From Planctomycetaceae bacterium (GTDB taxonomy: Bacteria; Planctomycetota; Planctomycetia; Planctomycetales; Planctomycetaceae), in assembly GCA_021732415.1 (NCBI GenBank), contig JAKFVC010000065.1, positions 1-64,000 of the forward strand: a stretch of DNA of 64,000 nt, given 5' to 3'. The position numbers were made by a program, and so were the translations under genes. The number at the start of each line of letters is the position of its first letter. Positions within the stretch are counted from its first letter, which is position 1. The notes under the pieces are model-generated. The model was not told where the DNA came from. It saw only the letters and a program-made list of their open reading frames with translations, and did not search any database. Positions 9,700-18,719 of the stretch are shown piece by piece.

Positions 9700-10065
9700 T
9701 TATCCAATTTTCTCGTTCGAGGTGCTGTTAGCGGTCAACTCGGAATGGGCTGCCTTTATTTGTTGCCAGGTCCTCGTCGATGGCCAGCCATCGACAGGAC
9801 ACGGCTTGCCGCGACATAAAAACAAGATTGCGGCTTCCGCAACAGCGTGATCCCGCTGGTGACCGAGCCTCGCCGCCACGGTGGGATGCTGTCGGAGTGC
9901 CCGTTCCATGCGGCTTGTCTCATGCGAAGTTGGCGGTGCCACGGGGTGTGGTCCAGTCGAAGCCGGTTTAACGCCATCGGATTTTCCGCTAACCAAAACT
10001 CCAATGATGGCGGCCGCGATGACACCGCCGGAAGTAATCAGCGCCGCGATCACAGTATTGTCCAT
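9700..10065 (-). CDS. Hypothetical protein with N-terminal membrane anchor
   Basis: A protein of about 121 residues starting MDNTVIAALITSGGVIAAAI, a single hydrophobic helix that would anchor it in the inner membrane, followed by a Gly/Ser/Pro-rich linker and a more charged C-terminal half. I chose the ATG at 10065 because it places the helix at the N terminus and has a purine-rich stretch (AGAGAGA) upstream. No family is recognised and no catalytic motif is visible. Confidence 0.5.
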   Translation of the reverse strand: MDNTVIAALITSGGVIAAAIIGVLVSGKSDGVKPASTGPHPVAPPTSHETSRMERALRQHPTVAARLGHQRDHAVAEAAILFLCRGKPCPVDGWPSTRTWQQIKAAHSELTANSTSNEKIG

Positions 10066-10516
10066 GAATTCTCTCTGCATTATCGTCGCCACGCGCTCAA
10101 GCTACCCGCGCGAGCTTGCTGACAACAACCTCAAACATGGCCAAAAGACCTGAAACGGGATGTCCCAATCTTAAAATTCCAACGAATTGACATCGCGGAG
10201 ATCGTCAGCGTTGTCAATTTCATGAAACACATTGAGGATGAGTTATCCCCAAGAGCTACGATGAACCCCGAAGACTGGTAGGCCATTTCCACGGTTCGAC
10301 ATTCTCCTCAATCTACTCACCAAACATATGCATGCATCATGCCGATTACTTCGTGTCCAACGATGACTCGCTCGTCGATCTCGGTTCTCAAAATCTAAGA
10401 CAGCAAGACTCCTCAAATGTGGCGGACGGACGTCGTTTCTCAGCTGATGCCCACCTACAAAAAAAACCAACACATCGAGCCCTTCCGATCGGCGATGCCC
10501 GGCCGCTACTGGTCGC
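10066..10516. other. Gene-free stretch
   Basis: About 450 bases between two minus-strand hypothetical genes. Short frames on both strands have no ribosome binding site or recognisable product, and no RNA gene or repeat stands out. Confidence 0.4.
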
Positions 10517-10999
10517 TCAGCCTCCGTTCCAACGTTCCAGATCGCATTGAAACTTTGCCGCAGCCGCATTCATGCTGTCGTTTCGCATGGCTGTCTCCGC
10601 ATTCCGTTTGTCGACCTTGAGTTTCAATTGGCGATTGTATTCGTTCAAGACATTGGCAGCATAACGGAGTCGTTCTTCTGGCCTGTCGAAACGCCATAGC
10701 TTATCTTCGATAAATCCCTTGATGTCGTTGTCGGGGATTCCAGGCACTTGCAGCATCTTGGATGCAAATGCTTCAGGCGTCAGATCATCGTAGTCGGCGG
10801 AGAAGTCAGATCGGTTCATGTTGTTCCGATTCTCAATAGTTTCCCAGGTCGCAAGAGCGTTGCCGTCATCGTCCATCGACGTCGAAATCAGCCCATCGGG
10901 TAAGTAACCAAAGTAGGCCCGAAGCACGGATTGAAGTTCCGTGAGGGGAGGGTGATCCGGTGGCAGTCTGTTCTCGTAGCTCATCACCATAAGATACAC
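10517..10999 (-). CDS. Hypothetical protein
   Basis: A soluble protein of up to 160 residues. It contains acidic and helical stretches such as FASKMLQVPGIPDND and EERLRYAANVLNEYNRQLKL, which look like real protein. Three in-frame ATGs lie close together (10999, 10990 and 10984) and none has a strong ribosome binding site, so the start is uncertain by a few residues. There is no signal peptide or metal-binding motif and I recognise no family. Confidence 0.5.
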   Translation of the reverse strand: MYLMVMSYENRLPPDHPPLTELQSVLRAYFGYLPDGLISTSMDDDGNALATWETIENRNNMNRSDFSADYDDLTPEAFASKMLQVPGIPDNDIKGFIEDKLWRFDRPEERLRYAANVLNEYNRQLKLKVDKRNAETAMRNDSMNAAAAKFQCDLERWNGG

Positions 11000-11714
11000 G
11001 CGCGGCGATCGAATACCAGCCCTGAAATCCTGAAATCGTGACGATACGAAGGGGCTTGTATTTCCAGTGGGCGGACGTCGCTGGACTGAACTGTGGCGAC
11101 TTTTAACCCATGCGGATTAGACAGAACGGCAAATGAAACGGACTTTACCAAAGTACGAAATACTATGTGGTCGTTGTGAAGCAAGCCATTTGAAAGTTGA
11201 ACTGTGGCAGGAAGATTTTCCCATTTACCTGCCAGCAGCTTCTCGTAATATGTATTTACGACGGACTTGCTTGTTCGTCTAGAACACTACACCTCAGGCC
11301 GCGCGGGAGCAAGTACTCTAGCTCTGTGCCCTGTTCTCCCCGCGAATTATGCATCGGAAAGTAGGATTTGGCCTCGACTTTTGATCGCCTTAACTCTAAC
11401 GTGAGTTAGCAGTTACGCGATAGGCAACGCCAAGAAGGTTTGATTTCGCTTTTCGTCCGAGGACGGCAAGCAAACCTTAATGAAGTTGTCGATTCTTTGA
11501 CTATCCGCTGGGTTTGAGGTTCGAGTCCTTTTCGGGAACCTTTCTGACCATTTGAAGATCCGTTCAATCGGACGTTGACGATCGGCCAACTGCCGCAATT
11601 CTCTACACACTTGTCTTCCGCATCCAACCGCACCAGTTCTTCTTTAACGCTGGCCAGTGCGTCCGTTCCAAGCGATTTGAGCATTTCTAGTGGCTGGTGG
11701 ATTTCTCCCCGGAT
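11000..11714. other. Gene-free, probably decayed stretch
   Basis: About 700 bases with no supported gene. It contains a tRNA-like T-arm sequence (GGTTCGAGTCC near 11519) but no matching acceptor or anticodon arms, so no tRNA is called. A 92-codon minus-strand frame at 11406-11684 has no recognisable product. The region borders the glgP/galT mosaic and is probably part of the same decay zone. Confidence 0.4.
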
Positions 11715-12395
11715 CTAGGCTAGTTGGCGGCGAACGATCTCTTCCTCTTTTGCCAGACGCGGCCCTTCGTCGTCGAGGAGCGAAGCAGCCTGCTCAACAA
11801 TTTCATCGCGGGCAAACTCCCAAGCGCTCAGCTCCCTGATACGAAGTAAAAGGGCCGCTTCCAGCGGCTCAGCGGGAATCCGTGGGGCTACGCGGGTACC
11901 AGACTGTTCGAAGAATTCCGTTGCAACGTGATGCTGGAGACGGAGCCGTTGGGGCACGACCTCTTGGCAGAGACTGTAATGAGCACATCCACTATTGAGT
12001 TCGCCGTTCAACGACGAATTCTCCGGCAGATCAGTATCGAGCAAGTAAACCGGAATGACATGCCCCGAACAACCAGTGACCGCGTACTTCGAAGGCGCGA
12101 TGACAACCGTTCGTCCTTCAATCTTGACCGACACTCGCATCGGTAGGGTTTGATGAAAGTCGTCGATTGGCCATTGCATAGGCTGTTCGCTGTGATGGCC
12201 TTGCTGGTCAAGCTGTTGATGAAAATAGCCGCGCCGATACAGGAGCGTCGCTGCGACGAGCGGCAGTCTCAAATCTGCCGCGGCCCGCAAGGTGTCGCCA
12301 GCCAGAATGCCGAGTCCGCCACTTTAGGTGGGGATCGCCGACTTCAGCCCGACCTCCATCGTAAAATACGCGATGCGGTGTTCGCCGTTCGTCAT
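11715..12395 (-). pseudogene. Mosaic glycogen phosphorylase / galT remnant
   Basis: Reading leftward from about 12395, EHRIAYFTMEVGLKSAIPT matches the N terminus of bacterial alpha-glucan phosphorylase. A TAA stop at 12324-12326 replaces the expected Tyr codon, after which the same frame resumes with SGGLGILAGDTLRAAADLRL and runs to VIPVYLLDTDLPENS. The match then ends and the frame continues into VVPQRLRLQHHVATEFFEQ, which matches 16 of 21 residues around position 178-198 of the intact GalT encoded at 54531-55547. The last 55 residues are not recognised. Only about the first 110 residues of a phosphorylase that normally has over 500 remain. This is a rearranged, inactive relic of two sugar-metabolism genes. 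Confidence 0.75.
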
Positions 12396-12742
12396 CGCAT
12401 CACTTTTTTGAGCAATCTGGGTCCCCCTCGGGGATGCACGTGTTGCTCCACAGTCGTTCGAGATGACAGCAACCATCATGACTCGAGGTCGTCTCCGGTA
12501 TTTGATCCAGATGTTACGCTCAGTTGTTGCGGACACCGCATTCCTACATCTATCCGCTCATTTTTCGGGGCAAGCCAAAGCCACGACTTATAGCCGTGGT
12601 CGTTTGCTTTGCTTTTCATAGAGCATCTCATTTCGTTGACTCAACGTGGCTGATCGACGAAGAGGGCAGCCGTGACGTTGGCTAACCAGCAGAGGTTGTT
12701 TACCATCCCACCAGCCGCACACGGCTGCCCAAACTCACAGGA
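12396..12742. other. Intergenic stretch with inverted repeats
   Basis: No gene is seen. It contains a small hairpin around the sequence CCACGACTTATAGCCGTGG near 12583-12601 followed on the plus strand by a T-rich tract, and a larger inverted repeat at 12664-12730, listed separately. Confidence 0.45.
12664..12730. repeat. 11-bp inverted repeat downstream of minus-strand gene
   Basis: GGGCAGCCGTG at 12664-12674 is perfectly complementary to CACGGCTGCCC at 12720-12730, with 45 bases between. The element lies just after the stop of the frameshifted gene that ends at 12743 on the minus strand. It could form a long hairpin acting as a terminator or RNA stabiliser, or be a remnant of a small mobile element. 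No T-tract follows directly. Confidence 0.5.
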
Positions 12743-13343
12743 CTATTTGTCGGCGGTGGCAGGCTTAGGCGGTGAGATCGGCTTGGGCGGATTGAGCAAT
12801 CGCATCAACGCCCGCTGCTCTGCTTGAGCTTTTTCCAGTTCGGTGATCATATCACTGCAGCAGTCGGCGGATTTCTCACCCTCGACATGGTCCTTGCAAC
12901 ACACTTCATGCATCATCTTGTGGTGGTCCATCGCCACTGCGAGATGCTTCTCAATCGCATCCAGCTTCGTGAGAATTGCCTCGTTGGCCTCGGCTTCCTT
13001 ACGTACGATGGCGAGTTCTTTCGTCGCTGCCGCGACGCTCTTTCCGATGTCTTCGCTTTGCCTCTTGGCGACAGGGGGGGGCAACGGGCTGAGTAGTATA
13101 AGAGTACTGATACAGACCCTGGCAGCCATCTGTCGCGGACTGCATGTACTGGCCAGCGGATCGTGAATAATTATACACTCTGCTGCCATACCCTGTACCA
13201 TGAGCGACCCCGCCGTCCCGAATCTTTCTGCCCGCATCGAGGCCTGAATCATTCTGGGCGAGCGTTATGGCGGTGCCGACTGCGATTACAGAAAGAATTA
13301 GGGTCGTCGATCGAACCCAACGAGTGACTTGCGACATCTGCAT
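12743..13343 (-). pseudogene. Secreted Cys/His protein, frameshifted in a G8 run
   Basis: The first frame starts at the ATG at 13343 (AAGG box about 7 nt upstream) with a signal peptide around STTLILSVIAVGTAITLAQ and a Tyr/Ser/Gly-rich part ending in TTQPVAPP. At a run of eight G (13074-13081, C on the coding strand) the sequence continues in another frame: VAKRQSEDIGKSVAAATKEL, then a coiled helical domain with HHKMMHEVCCKDH and SADCCSDM, ending PPKPATADK. Removing one C restores one protein of about 199 residues. The helical part is paralogous to the partial gene at the right end (63779-64000), which has EVCGM and GDCCSEM in the same places. Probable periplasmic metal-binding protein, now broken or misread. 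Confidence 0.7.
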
Positions 13344-13686
13344 GGCGGACCTTTTCAAAGGAGATAAACGACCGCAACTCACGATTGGCCACGGACCCCA
13401 CGCGGTTGTCGGTCAAAGTGTCTTACGCCTATTAGATGTCACCAATCGCAAGGTTCTTCACGCAAATTGCCTTTTTTGGGTACTATTCGGACGCTGTGCG
13501 ATCGGGCACGGCTGGCCCGCATTTTTATGCCATTTTCGCACACTTTGAGGAACATTCAGATCGCCAGGTCAGCTCAAAGCCTTGAGCTGAGTCATTGGTA
13601 TCACTTTTGCAAAGTAGGTGTTCCATGACGACGAGCGTTGGGAGCAAATATCTTGGAAAAACTTTTCATTCGCGAGAAGCCGGATC
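13344..13686. promoter_or_regulatory. Divergent control region upstream of the ECF sigma gene
   Basis: About 340 bases between the start of the minus-strand secreted protein and the start of the plus-strand sigma factor. Both genes must be transcribed from here, so at least two promoters are expected. I could not identify a convincing -35/-10 pair or operator by eye. No gene is seen within it. Confidence 0.4.
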
Positions 13687-14358
13687 ATGTTGACTGCATC
13701 TAAACTAGCGACGGAGGCCGAGGTACCTACGGAAACGTCGCCTGTTGAGCCATGCCTCAATCATCTCGTGAGTGCTTGCCGAGAGGGAAGTCGGAATGCC
13801 CAGCGACAACTTTACGAACGATGTCAGCAGCGAGTTTACCGGCTGATCATCAGGATCGTGGGGCGAAATGAGGCCGCTGATGCCTTGCAGGAGGTCTTTC
13901 TCCGGGTGTTTCGGGAACTCCACCGATTCGATGGTCGGTCTAGATTTGAAACATGGCTGTATCGCGTCACGATGAACGAGGTGTTGCAACATCTGCGGCG
14001 ACAGCGGCGCTGGCGTTGGAGTTCCCTTGTAAGCGATGTCGTGGACCATGAACCAAATCAGGAACGGCAACTGGATTACAAAGAGCTACTAGAACACGCA
14101 CTTGCACGCCTTGAACCGGAATTGCGGTCGTTGTACCTGCTTCGAGAAGTTGAGGAGAAATCGTACGCCGAAATTGCCGAAATCACCCAGCTTTTAGAAG
14201 GCACGGTGGCCTCGCGCCTGAATCGGGCTCGGCAACTCTTGAAGCAACATCTCCTTGAGTTGGGCTGGGAGCAGTCGACATGCAGTGTCACGAAGTCGTT
14301 CCATTTCTCTCCGCGTACGACGACGACGAATTGCCGCCGGATCGCGCGGCAATCGTGA
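13687..14358 (+). CDS. ECF-type RNA polymerase sigma factor
   Basis: A sigma-70 family extracytoplasmic-function factor of about 223 residues from the ATG at 13687 (an upstream ATG at 13618 would add 23). Region 2 is seen as DALQEVFLRVFRELHRFDGR followed by FETWLYRVTMNEVLQHLRRQ. Region 4 is LEPELRSLYLLREVEEKSYA followed by EIAEITQLLEGTVASRLNRA. The last 25 or so residues run over the start of the anti-sigma gene, so the two overlap by 79 bases, a sign of translational coupling. It probably senses envelope or metal stress through its anti-sigma partner and directs transcription of the plus-strand metal block that follows. Confidence 0.85.
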   Translation: MLTASKLATEAEVPTETSPVEPCLNHLVSACREGSRNAQRQLYERCQQRVYRLIIRIVGRNEAADALQEVFLRVFRELHRFDGRSRFETWLYRVTMNEVLQHLRRQRRWRWSSLVSDVVDHEPNQERQLDYKELLEHALARLEPELRSLYLLREVEEKSYAEIAEITQLLEGTVASRLNRARQLLKQHLLELGWEQSTCSVTKSFHFSPRTTTTNCRRIARQS

Positions 14359-14708
14359 CATCGCATGTCGAGTCGTGCCCCCGCTGCACCGCTGAGTTGG
14401 AATGGTTCCGCAAAATGTCCGATCTGACGTCGCAGCTCTACCGGCCGTCCCCTCCCTCCCACGTCTGGCAACGCATTGCAACACAACTTGATGCGGATGC
14501 CTTGCTGGCCAAGGCAACGGTGAAACCTTCAAATCGCATTCGACACCTAACGCTTCTGGCAGTGGTGGTATTAGTTGCGGCCGCTATTGGCCGCAGACGA
14601 CAAGGCATCGACTGTCGTCATGGCGGGCGATGGCAAGATCTCCTGACATTCAAAAGCGATGAGAGAAGCACACTCACGTCGTTGCCAAGGACGCCGAGAT
14701 CTCCTTAG
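14280..14708 (+). pseudogene. zf-HC2 anti-sigma factor, damaged after membrane helix
   Basis: The N terminus MQCHEVVPFLSAYDDDELP with HVESCPRCTAELE is the HC2-type zinc-binding anti-sigma domain (His-x3-Cys-x2-Cys). A helix LTLLAVVVLVAAAIG follows at about residues 89-103. After it the reading frame leaves what should follow: the next DNA encodes, in other frames, a domain like the small exported protein at 24700-25008. Without the indels the gene could have encoded a cytoplasmic zinc domain, a membrane helix and a periplasmic sensor domain. As written, the periplasmic part is nonsense. The zinc domain itself is intact and may still bind the sigma factor. Confidence 0.65.
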
Positions 14709-14818
14709 ACGACAAGACGGTCAAACTCGACGAACTGAAGGAAGGCATTCCCGCCCGTGCGACGATGGACGACAAGTTTGTCGTCGCCAAGATTCATGCC
14801 AAATCGAAAAAGAAATGA
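14581..14818 (+). pseudogene. Degenerate copy of the small exported protein at 24700
   Basis: Translation in pieces gives LLAADDKASTVVMAGDGKIS, then LTFKSDER, then KHTHVVAKDAEISLDDKTVK, then KLDELKEGIPARATMDDKFV and a final KSKKK stop. This aligns end to end with the mature part of the protein at 24700-25008. Two single-base deletions, near 14654 and 14676, break the frame. The sequence just after the stop (tgaacgacgagttggatg) also resembles the one after the intact copy (tgaactacgagtcggatg), so the duplicated block includes flanking DNA. It is joined to the anti-sigma membrane helix rather than to a signal peptide. Confidence 0.7.
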
Positions 14819-14956
14819 ACGACGAGTTGGATGCCCAGCCTTGAGGTCTCTCGCGTCACGACATCCAGACCATCGGAGATGGTGCGACAAAGTTCCAACA
14901 TCGCGGAGAGACAGGATCCTCGAATGGCGAGCAATGCGTCGGAAAGAAGAAATGAA

Positions 14957-17422
14957 ATGGCGAAAGACCCGATTTGCGGAATGACGGTGGATGAGTCGTC
15001 TCCGCTGCGCGCGGAACGAGACGGGCAGACGTATTATTTTTGTAGCGAACATTGCCGAAAGAAATTCCTCGGGCAATCCCAACCCGCCACGGTCACAACC
15101 GGCAGTCAAGGCGTTGGTTCAGCAAGCCACACGCTGCACGGCCATGCCAATCACGATCATAGCGTTGTGATGGTAAAGCCCGCGGACTCTGCAAAATACT
15201 TCTGCCCAATGTGCTCGGGCGTGGAGTCGGATCAGCCGAGCAATTGTCCGAAATGCGGTATGGCGTTAGAACGCAATCCGGCTTCGATCGCGTCCGCGTC
15301 GGGCAAAACGATTTACACCTGCCCGATGCACCCGGAAGTCGTGAGCGACCAGCCGGGCAACTGCCCGAAGTGCGGCATGGCTCTGGAGCCGCGTACGGTC
15401 ACCGTCGCGGAAGGCCCAAACCTGGAATTGGCGGACATGAGTCGCCGCTTTTGGATTGGACTTGTCCTGAGTCTGCCCGTTTTCGTCCTGGCAATGGGCG
15501 ACATGCTACCCGGCCAGCCGCTGCACCACTTGGTGAGCATGCTGGCGATGAACTGGGTGCAGCTTGCGTTGACCACGCCGGTCGTTTTCTGGTGCGGTTG
15601 GCCGTTCTTCGAGCGGGCATGGGCTTCTATCGTCCACCGCAGCCCCAACATGTTCACGCTGATCGCCCTGGGCGTCGGCGCGGCTTACCTCTATAGCTTG
15701 GTCGCGACTGTCGCCCCTGGGTTATTCCCGGAAGGGTTTCGAGCGATTGGTGGCGCGGTGATGCCGTACTTCGACACTGCCGTCGTCGTGACGGTCCTGA
15801 TTCTGCTTGGTCAGGTTTTGGAACTGAAGGCCCGTAGTCAAACCAGCGGGGCGATCAAGCGTCTGCTCGGCCTGGCCCCGAAGACCGCTCGGCGCGTCAA
15901 GTCCGACGGCACTGAAGAAGACGCGCCGCTCGATCAGGTCCGGGTCGGTGACATGTTGCGAGTTCGGCCTGGTGAAAAGGTTCCGGCAGACGGTGTCGTC
16001 ATGGAGGGCCGTAGCACAGCAGACGAGTCAATGATCTCCGGCGAGCCGATCCCCGCCGAGAAGGAGCTTGGCAGCAAGGTCGTCGCCGCCACGGTCAACG
16101 GCACGGGCGGGCTGCTCATCCGTGCCGAAAAGGTCGGCTCTGACACGCTGCTCGCCCAGATCGTGCGTATGGTCGGCGAGGCACAGCGCAGCCGCGCCCC
16201 GATTGAGCGAGTCGTCGATCAGGCGTCTCGCTACTTCGTCCCGGCCGTCGTTCTTGTCAGCCTTCTGACTTTCGCTGTCTGGAGTATTTGGGGGACGGAG
16301 CCAAAGCTGGCCCACGCTCTGGTGAACTCCGTGGCCGTCCTGATCATTGCCTGCCCATGCGCTCTCGGGCTGGCCACGCCGATGGCGATTATGGTCGGCG
16401 TCGGGCGCGGGGCTGAGAATGGTATCCTCATCAAGAACGCCGAGGCGCTCGAAATTCTGCAACGAGCCGACACGCTCGTGGTGGATAAGACCGGCACGCT
16501 CACCGAGGGCAAGCCCCGTCTCGCTGCCGTCGAGCCCGCCGATGGCTTCACGGCGGACGAAATTCTACGGCTCGCGGCCGGCTTGGAGCGTGGCAGCGAA
16601 CATCCGTTGGCGGCTGCCATCATCCAAGGAGCTGAAGAAAAGCATCTGACCATTCCCACTGCGCAGGACTTTCAGTCCGTCACAGGTAAGGGCGTCACCG
16701 GCACCGTGGACGGTCGCAAGGCCGCCTTGGGCAACGCGGCCCTGATGGGCGAACACGCGGCCGACCTCAAGAGTATGCAGGGCCGGATTGAGGCGCTGCG
16801 CGGCGAAGGGCAAACGGTGATGCTTTTGGAAATCGACGGCCGCTTTGCCGGTCTGATCGGCGTTGCCGACCGAATTAAGGACACGACCCAGGAAGCCATT
16901 CGCCTGCTCCACGAGGATGGGCTGCGGATCATCATGCTGACCGGCGACAGCAAGCGCACGGCCGAGGCGGTGGCGCGGAAGCTGGGCATCGACGAAGTGA
17001 TCGCCGAGGTACTGCCGGGCCAGAAGAGCGAAAAGATCAAACAACTTCAGGCTGAAGGCCGGGTCGTCGCGATGGCGGGCGACGGGATCAACGACGCTCC
17101 GGCGTTGGCTCAGGCACAAGTCGGCATCGCGATGGGATCGGGCACGGACGTGGCGATCGAGAGTGCCGGCGTCACGCTGGTGAAAGGCGACCTGCGGGCC
17201 ATTGCCCGCGCCCGCCGCCTGAGCCGGGCAACGATGAGCAACATCCGGCAGAACCTGTTTCTCGCGTTCTTCTACAACCTGGCCAGCGTGCCGGTCGCTG
17301 CGGGAGTGCTGTATCCCTTCTTGGGCATTCTGATCAACCCGATCTGGGCCAGCGCCGCGATGAGCTTGAGTTCTCTGTCAGTCGTAGGAAACGCGCTGCG
17401 GCTGAGGCACGCGAAACTTTAG
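14957..17422 (+). CDS. Copper/silver P1B-type ATPase with YHS and two HMBD domains
   Basis: A cation-exporting ATPase of about 821 residues. It begins [20 protein letters not shown], a YHS domain closed by FCSEHC, followed by two heavy-metal-binding domains (CPMCSG...CPKCGMAL and CPMHPE...CPKCGMAL). Then come the transmembrane part with the CPC metal site at about residues 466-468, the phosphorylated DKTGT at about 510, and the hinge [13 protein letters not shown] plus HMBD points to Cu(I) or Ag(I) export from cytoplasm to periplasm. An ATG at 14924 with a good AGGA box would add 11 residues and is an alternative start. It follows the sigma/anti-sigma genes, so it is a likely target of them. 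Confidence 0.92.
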   Translation: MAKDPICGMTVDESSPLRAERDGQTYYFCSEHCRKKFLGQSQPATVTTGSQGVGSASHTLHGHANHDHSVVMVKPADSAKYFCPMCSGVESDQPSNCPKCGMALERNPASIASASGKTIYTCPMHPEVVSDQPGNCPKCGMALEPRTVTVAEGPNLELADMSRRFWIGLVLSLPVFVLAMGDMLPGQPLHHLVSMLAMNWVQLALTTPVVFWCGWPFFERAWASIVHRSPNMFTLIALGVGAAYLYSLVATVAPGLFPEGFRAIGGAVMPYFDTAVVVTVLILLGQVLELKARSQTSGAIKRLLGLAPKTARRVKSDGTEEDAPLDQVRVGDMLRVRPGEKVPADGVVMEGRSTADESMISGEPIPAEKELGSKVVAATVNGTGGLLIRAEKVGSDTLLAQIVRMVGEAQRSRAPIERVVDQASRYFVPAVVLVSLLTFAVWSIWGTEPKLAHALVNSVAVLIIACPCALGLATPMAIMVGVGRGAENGILIKNAEALEILQRADTLVVDKTGTLTEGKPRLAAVEPADGFTADEILRLAAGLERGSEHPLAAAIIQGAEEKHLTIPTAQDFQSVTGKGVTGTVDGRKAALGNAALMGEHAADLKSMQGRIEALRGEGQTVMLLEIDGRFAGLIGVADRIKDTTQEAIRLLHEDGLRIIMLTGDSKRTAEAVARKLGIDEVIAEVLPGQKSEKIKQLQAEGRVVAMAGDGINDAPALAQAQVGIAMGSGTDVAIESAGVTLVKGDLRAIARARRLSRATMSNIRQNLFLAFFYNLASVPVAAGVLYPFLGILINPIWASAAMSLSSLSVVGNALRLRHAKL

Positions 17423-17430
17423 TGGCAACT

Positions 17431-17453
17431 GCCACGGCTGTGTCAGCCGTGGC
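17431..17453 (+). terminator. Hairpin after the copper ATPase gene
   Basis: GCCACGGCTG at 17431-17440 pairs perfectly with CAGCCGTGGC at 17444-17453 around a 3-base loop, 9 bases after the ATPase stop codon. A T-rich tract (GCTTTTTTGG) starts about 17 bases later. It could be an attenuating terminator or an mRNA-stabilising hairpin between the ATPase and the next gene. Confidence 0.55.
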
Positions 17454-17490
17454 TTCGTAGGTTCTTAAACGCTTTTTTGGAGAGTTGAAC

Positions 17491-17649
17491 ATGATCGAAA
17501 CGAAGATCAGTTACAAATGCGGCGCTTGCGGGATGATCAAGACGATTCCGGCAGACCAGAAGCCACCCACTTGCTGCGGTAAGTTGATGCAAATAACTGA
17601 CCCGCAAAAACCCGGAGAAAGCAAGGAAGGTTCCTGTTGTTCGGGTTAG
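17491..17649 (+). CDS. 52-aa Cys-rich zinc-ribbon-like protein
   Basis: A small protein starting MIETKISYKCGACGMIKTIP and continuing through PPTCCGKLM to the end SCCSG. A GGAGAG box lies 6 nt before the ATG. The two knuckles CGAC and TCCG resemble the ends of a rubredoxin or desulforedoxin type metal site, and the C-terminal CC adds more thiols. It has no signal peptide, so it would be cytoplasmic, next to a copper exporter: a copper or zinc buffer, chaperone or metalloredox protein are all possible. No family is firmly recognised. Confidence 0.7.
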   Translation: MIETKISYKCGACGMIKTIPADQKPPTCCGKLMQITDPQKPGESKEGSCCSG

Positions 17650-17793
17650 TCATGAACCTCTCGATTTTCAGCCCCATGCTCAGACTGACTGCGGGCATAC
17701 GTGGAGCGAGTTTCGTTCGAGCCAAAGAATCAACCGAATGACAGTGAGCTCATGTTTTTACCCGGAGTCGAACTCCGAGAAAGAAGGAATGCT

Positions 17794-18693
17794 ATGCAAA
17801 AGTACAAAACCGTGGCGACGTCGCGACTGGCAGTGTTCATCGGGGGCGCATTGCTGTCCTTTGCTCTGATCTCGCCTTTAATGAGCAACGCCCAAGTCAA
17901 ATCTAACAACGCAAAAGATCCCGACCCGCATGCCCAGCACAAGGACAAGCAGCCTGCTGAAGACCAGGACATGGCCAGCCAAATTGCGGAACTGAGTGCA
18001 AAGGTTGCTAGGCTCGAAGCGGCTTTGAAAAAGAGCGGGGCGGGCATGTCATCAGGCATGGCCGGCATGAAGCCAGACAAGGGTGGCAAGAAGCCAGCAA
18101 TGGGCGCGATGAAAGATGACATGGACGACATGGACCAAATGGGCGCGATGAAACTCAGCCAAGGCGCGCCGGCCGCGGGCGGCATGGGTGGCGGAGAGAT
18201 GGGGATGAAGATGGATAAGATGATGGGCATGATGGACATGATGATGAGCGGCGGTTCGATGCCACCCGCGGGCGGCATGGGCGGCGGAGAGATGGCCATG
18301 AAGATGGATAAAATGATGGCTATGATGGAGAAGAAAATGAGCGGCGGTTCGATGCCACCCGCAGGTGGCATGGGCGGCGGAGAGATGGCCATGAAGATGG
18401 ATAAAATGATGGCCATGATGGAGAAGAAAATGAGCGGCGGTTCGATGCCACCCGCAGGTGGCATGGGCGGCGGAGAGATGGCCATGAAGATGGATAAAAT
18501 GATGGGCATGATGGAGAAAATGATGAGCAGTGGTTCGATGCAACCGGCCCCGGCCGCGCCGGTGATGGGTGGAAACGGCAACTCAGCGTTGGAATTAAAG
18601 ATGGAAAAGTTGTTGTGGATGATGGAGAAAATGACTAGCGGCGGTTCAATGCAGTCCGCCCCGGCCGCGCCGGCGATGGGTGGGATGATGTGA
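17794..18693 (+). CDS. Secreted Met-rich repeat protein, likely copper binding
   Basis: A protein of about 299 residues. The ATG at 17794 has an AAGGA box and starts a signal peptide ending in SPLMSNAQ. A His/Asp linker and a coiled segment (residues about 55-75) follow, and then a long low-complexity region of Met, Gly, Lys and Asp, with about four units of 31 residues built on GGMGGGEMAMKMDKMMAMME. Clusters such as MxMxxMM are typical of periplasmic Cu(I)-binding proteins. It is directly after the copper ATPase and ends next to the CBM48 gene. The N-terminal 60 residues resemble those of the CpxP-like protein at 50725-51609. Role as a periplasmic copper sponge is inferred. Confidence 0.75.
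   Translation: MQKYKTVATSRLAVFIGGALLSFALISPLMSNAQVKSNNAKDPDPHAQHKDKQPAEDQDMASQIAELSAKVARLEAALKKSGAGMSSGMAGMKPDKGGKKPAMGAMKDDMDDMDQMGAMKLSQGAPAAGGMGGGEMGMKMDKMMGMMDMMMSGGSMPPAGGMGGGEMAMKMDKMMAMMEKKMSGGSMPPAGGMGGGEMAMKMDKMMAMMEKKMSGGSMPPAGGMGGGEMAMKMDKMMGMMEKMMSSGSMQPAPAAPVMGGNGNSALELKMEKLLWMMEKMTSGGSMQSAPAAPAMGGMM
18180..18546 (+). repeat. 93-bp in-frame tandem repeat
   Basis: Units start at 18247, 18340, 18433 and 18526, exactly 93 bases apart, each encoding 31 residues rich in Met. The middle units are almost identical at the DNA level, differing only at silent or single-codon positions, while the flanking partial units (from 18180 and after 18526) have diverged. This shows recent copy-number change within the Met-rich gene. 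Confidence 0.85.
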
Positions 18694-18719
18694 AAGCCAA
18701 AACAACCGGAAGCAAAAAC

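Noticed and set aside
11440-11545. tRNA-like T-arm (GGTTCGAGTCC)
   Set aside because: No matching acceptor stem, D-arm or anticodon arm could be built around it within a normal tRNA length; at best a decayed fragment.
17730-18581. Long minus-strand open frame of 283 codons
   Set aside because: It is the antisense of the Met-rich repeat gene; its length comes from the absence of stop codons opposite Met/Gly codons, and its product is only repeated Pro/Ile/Met text.
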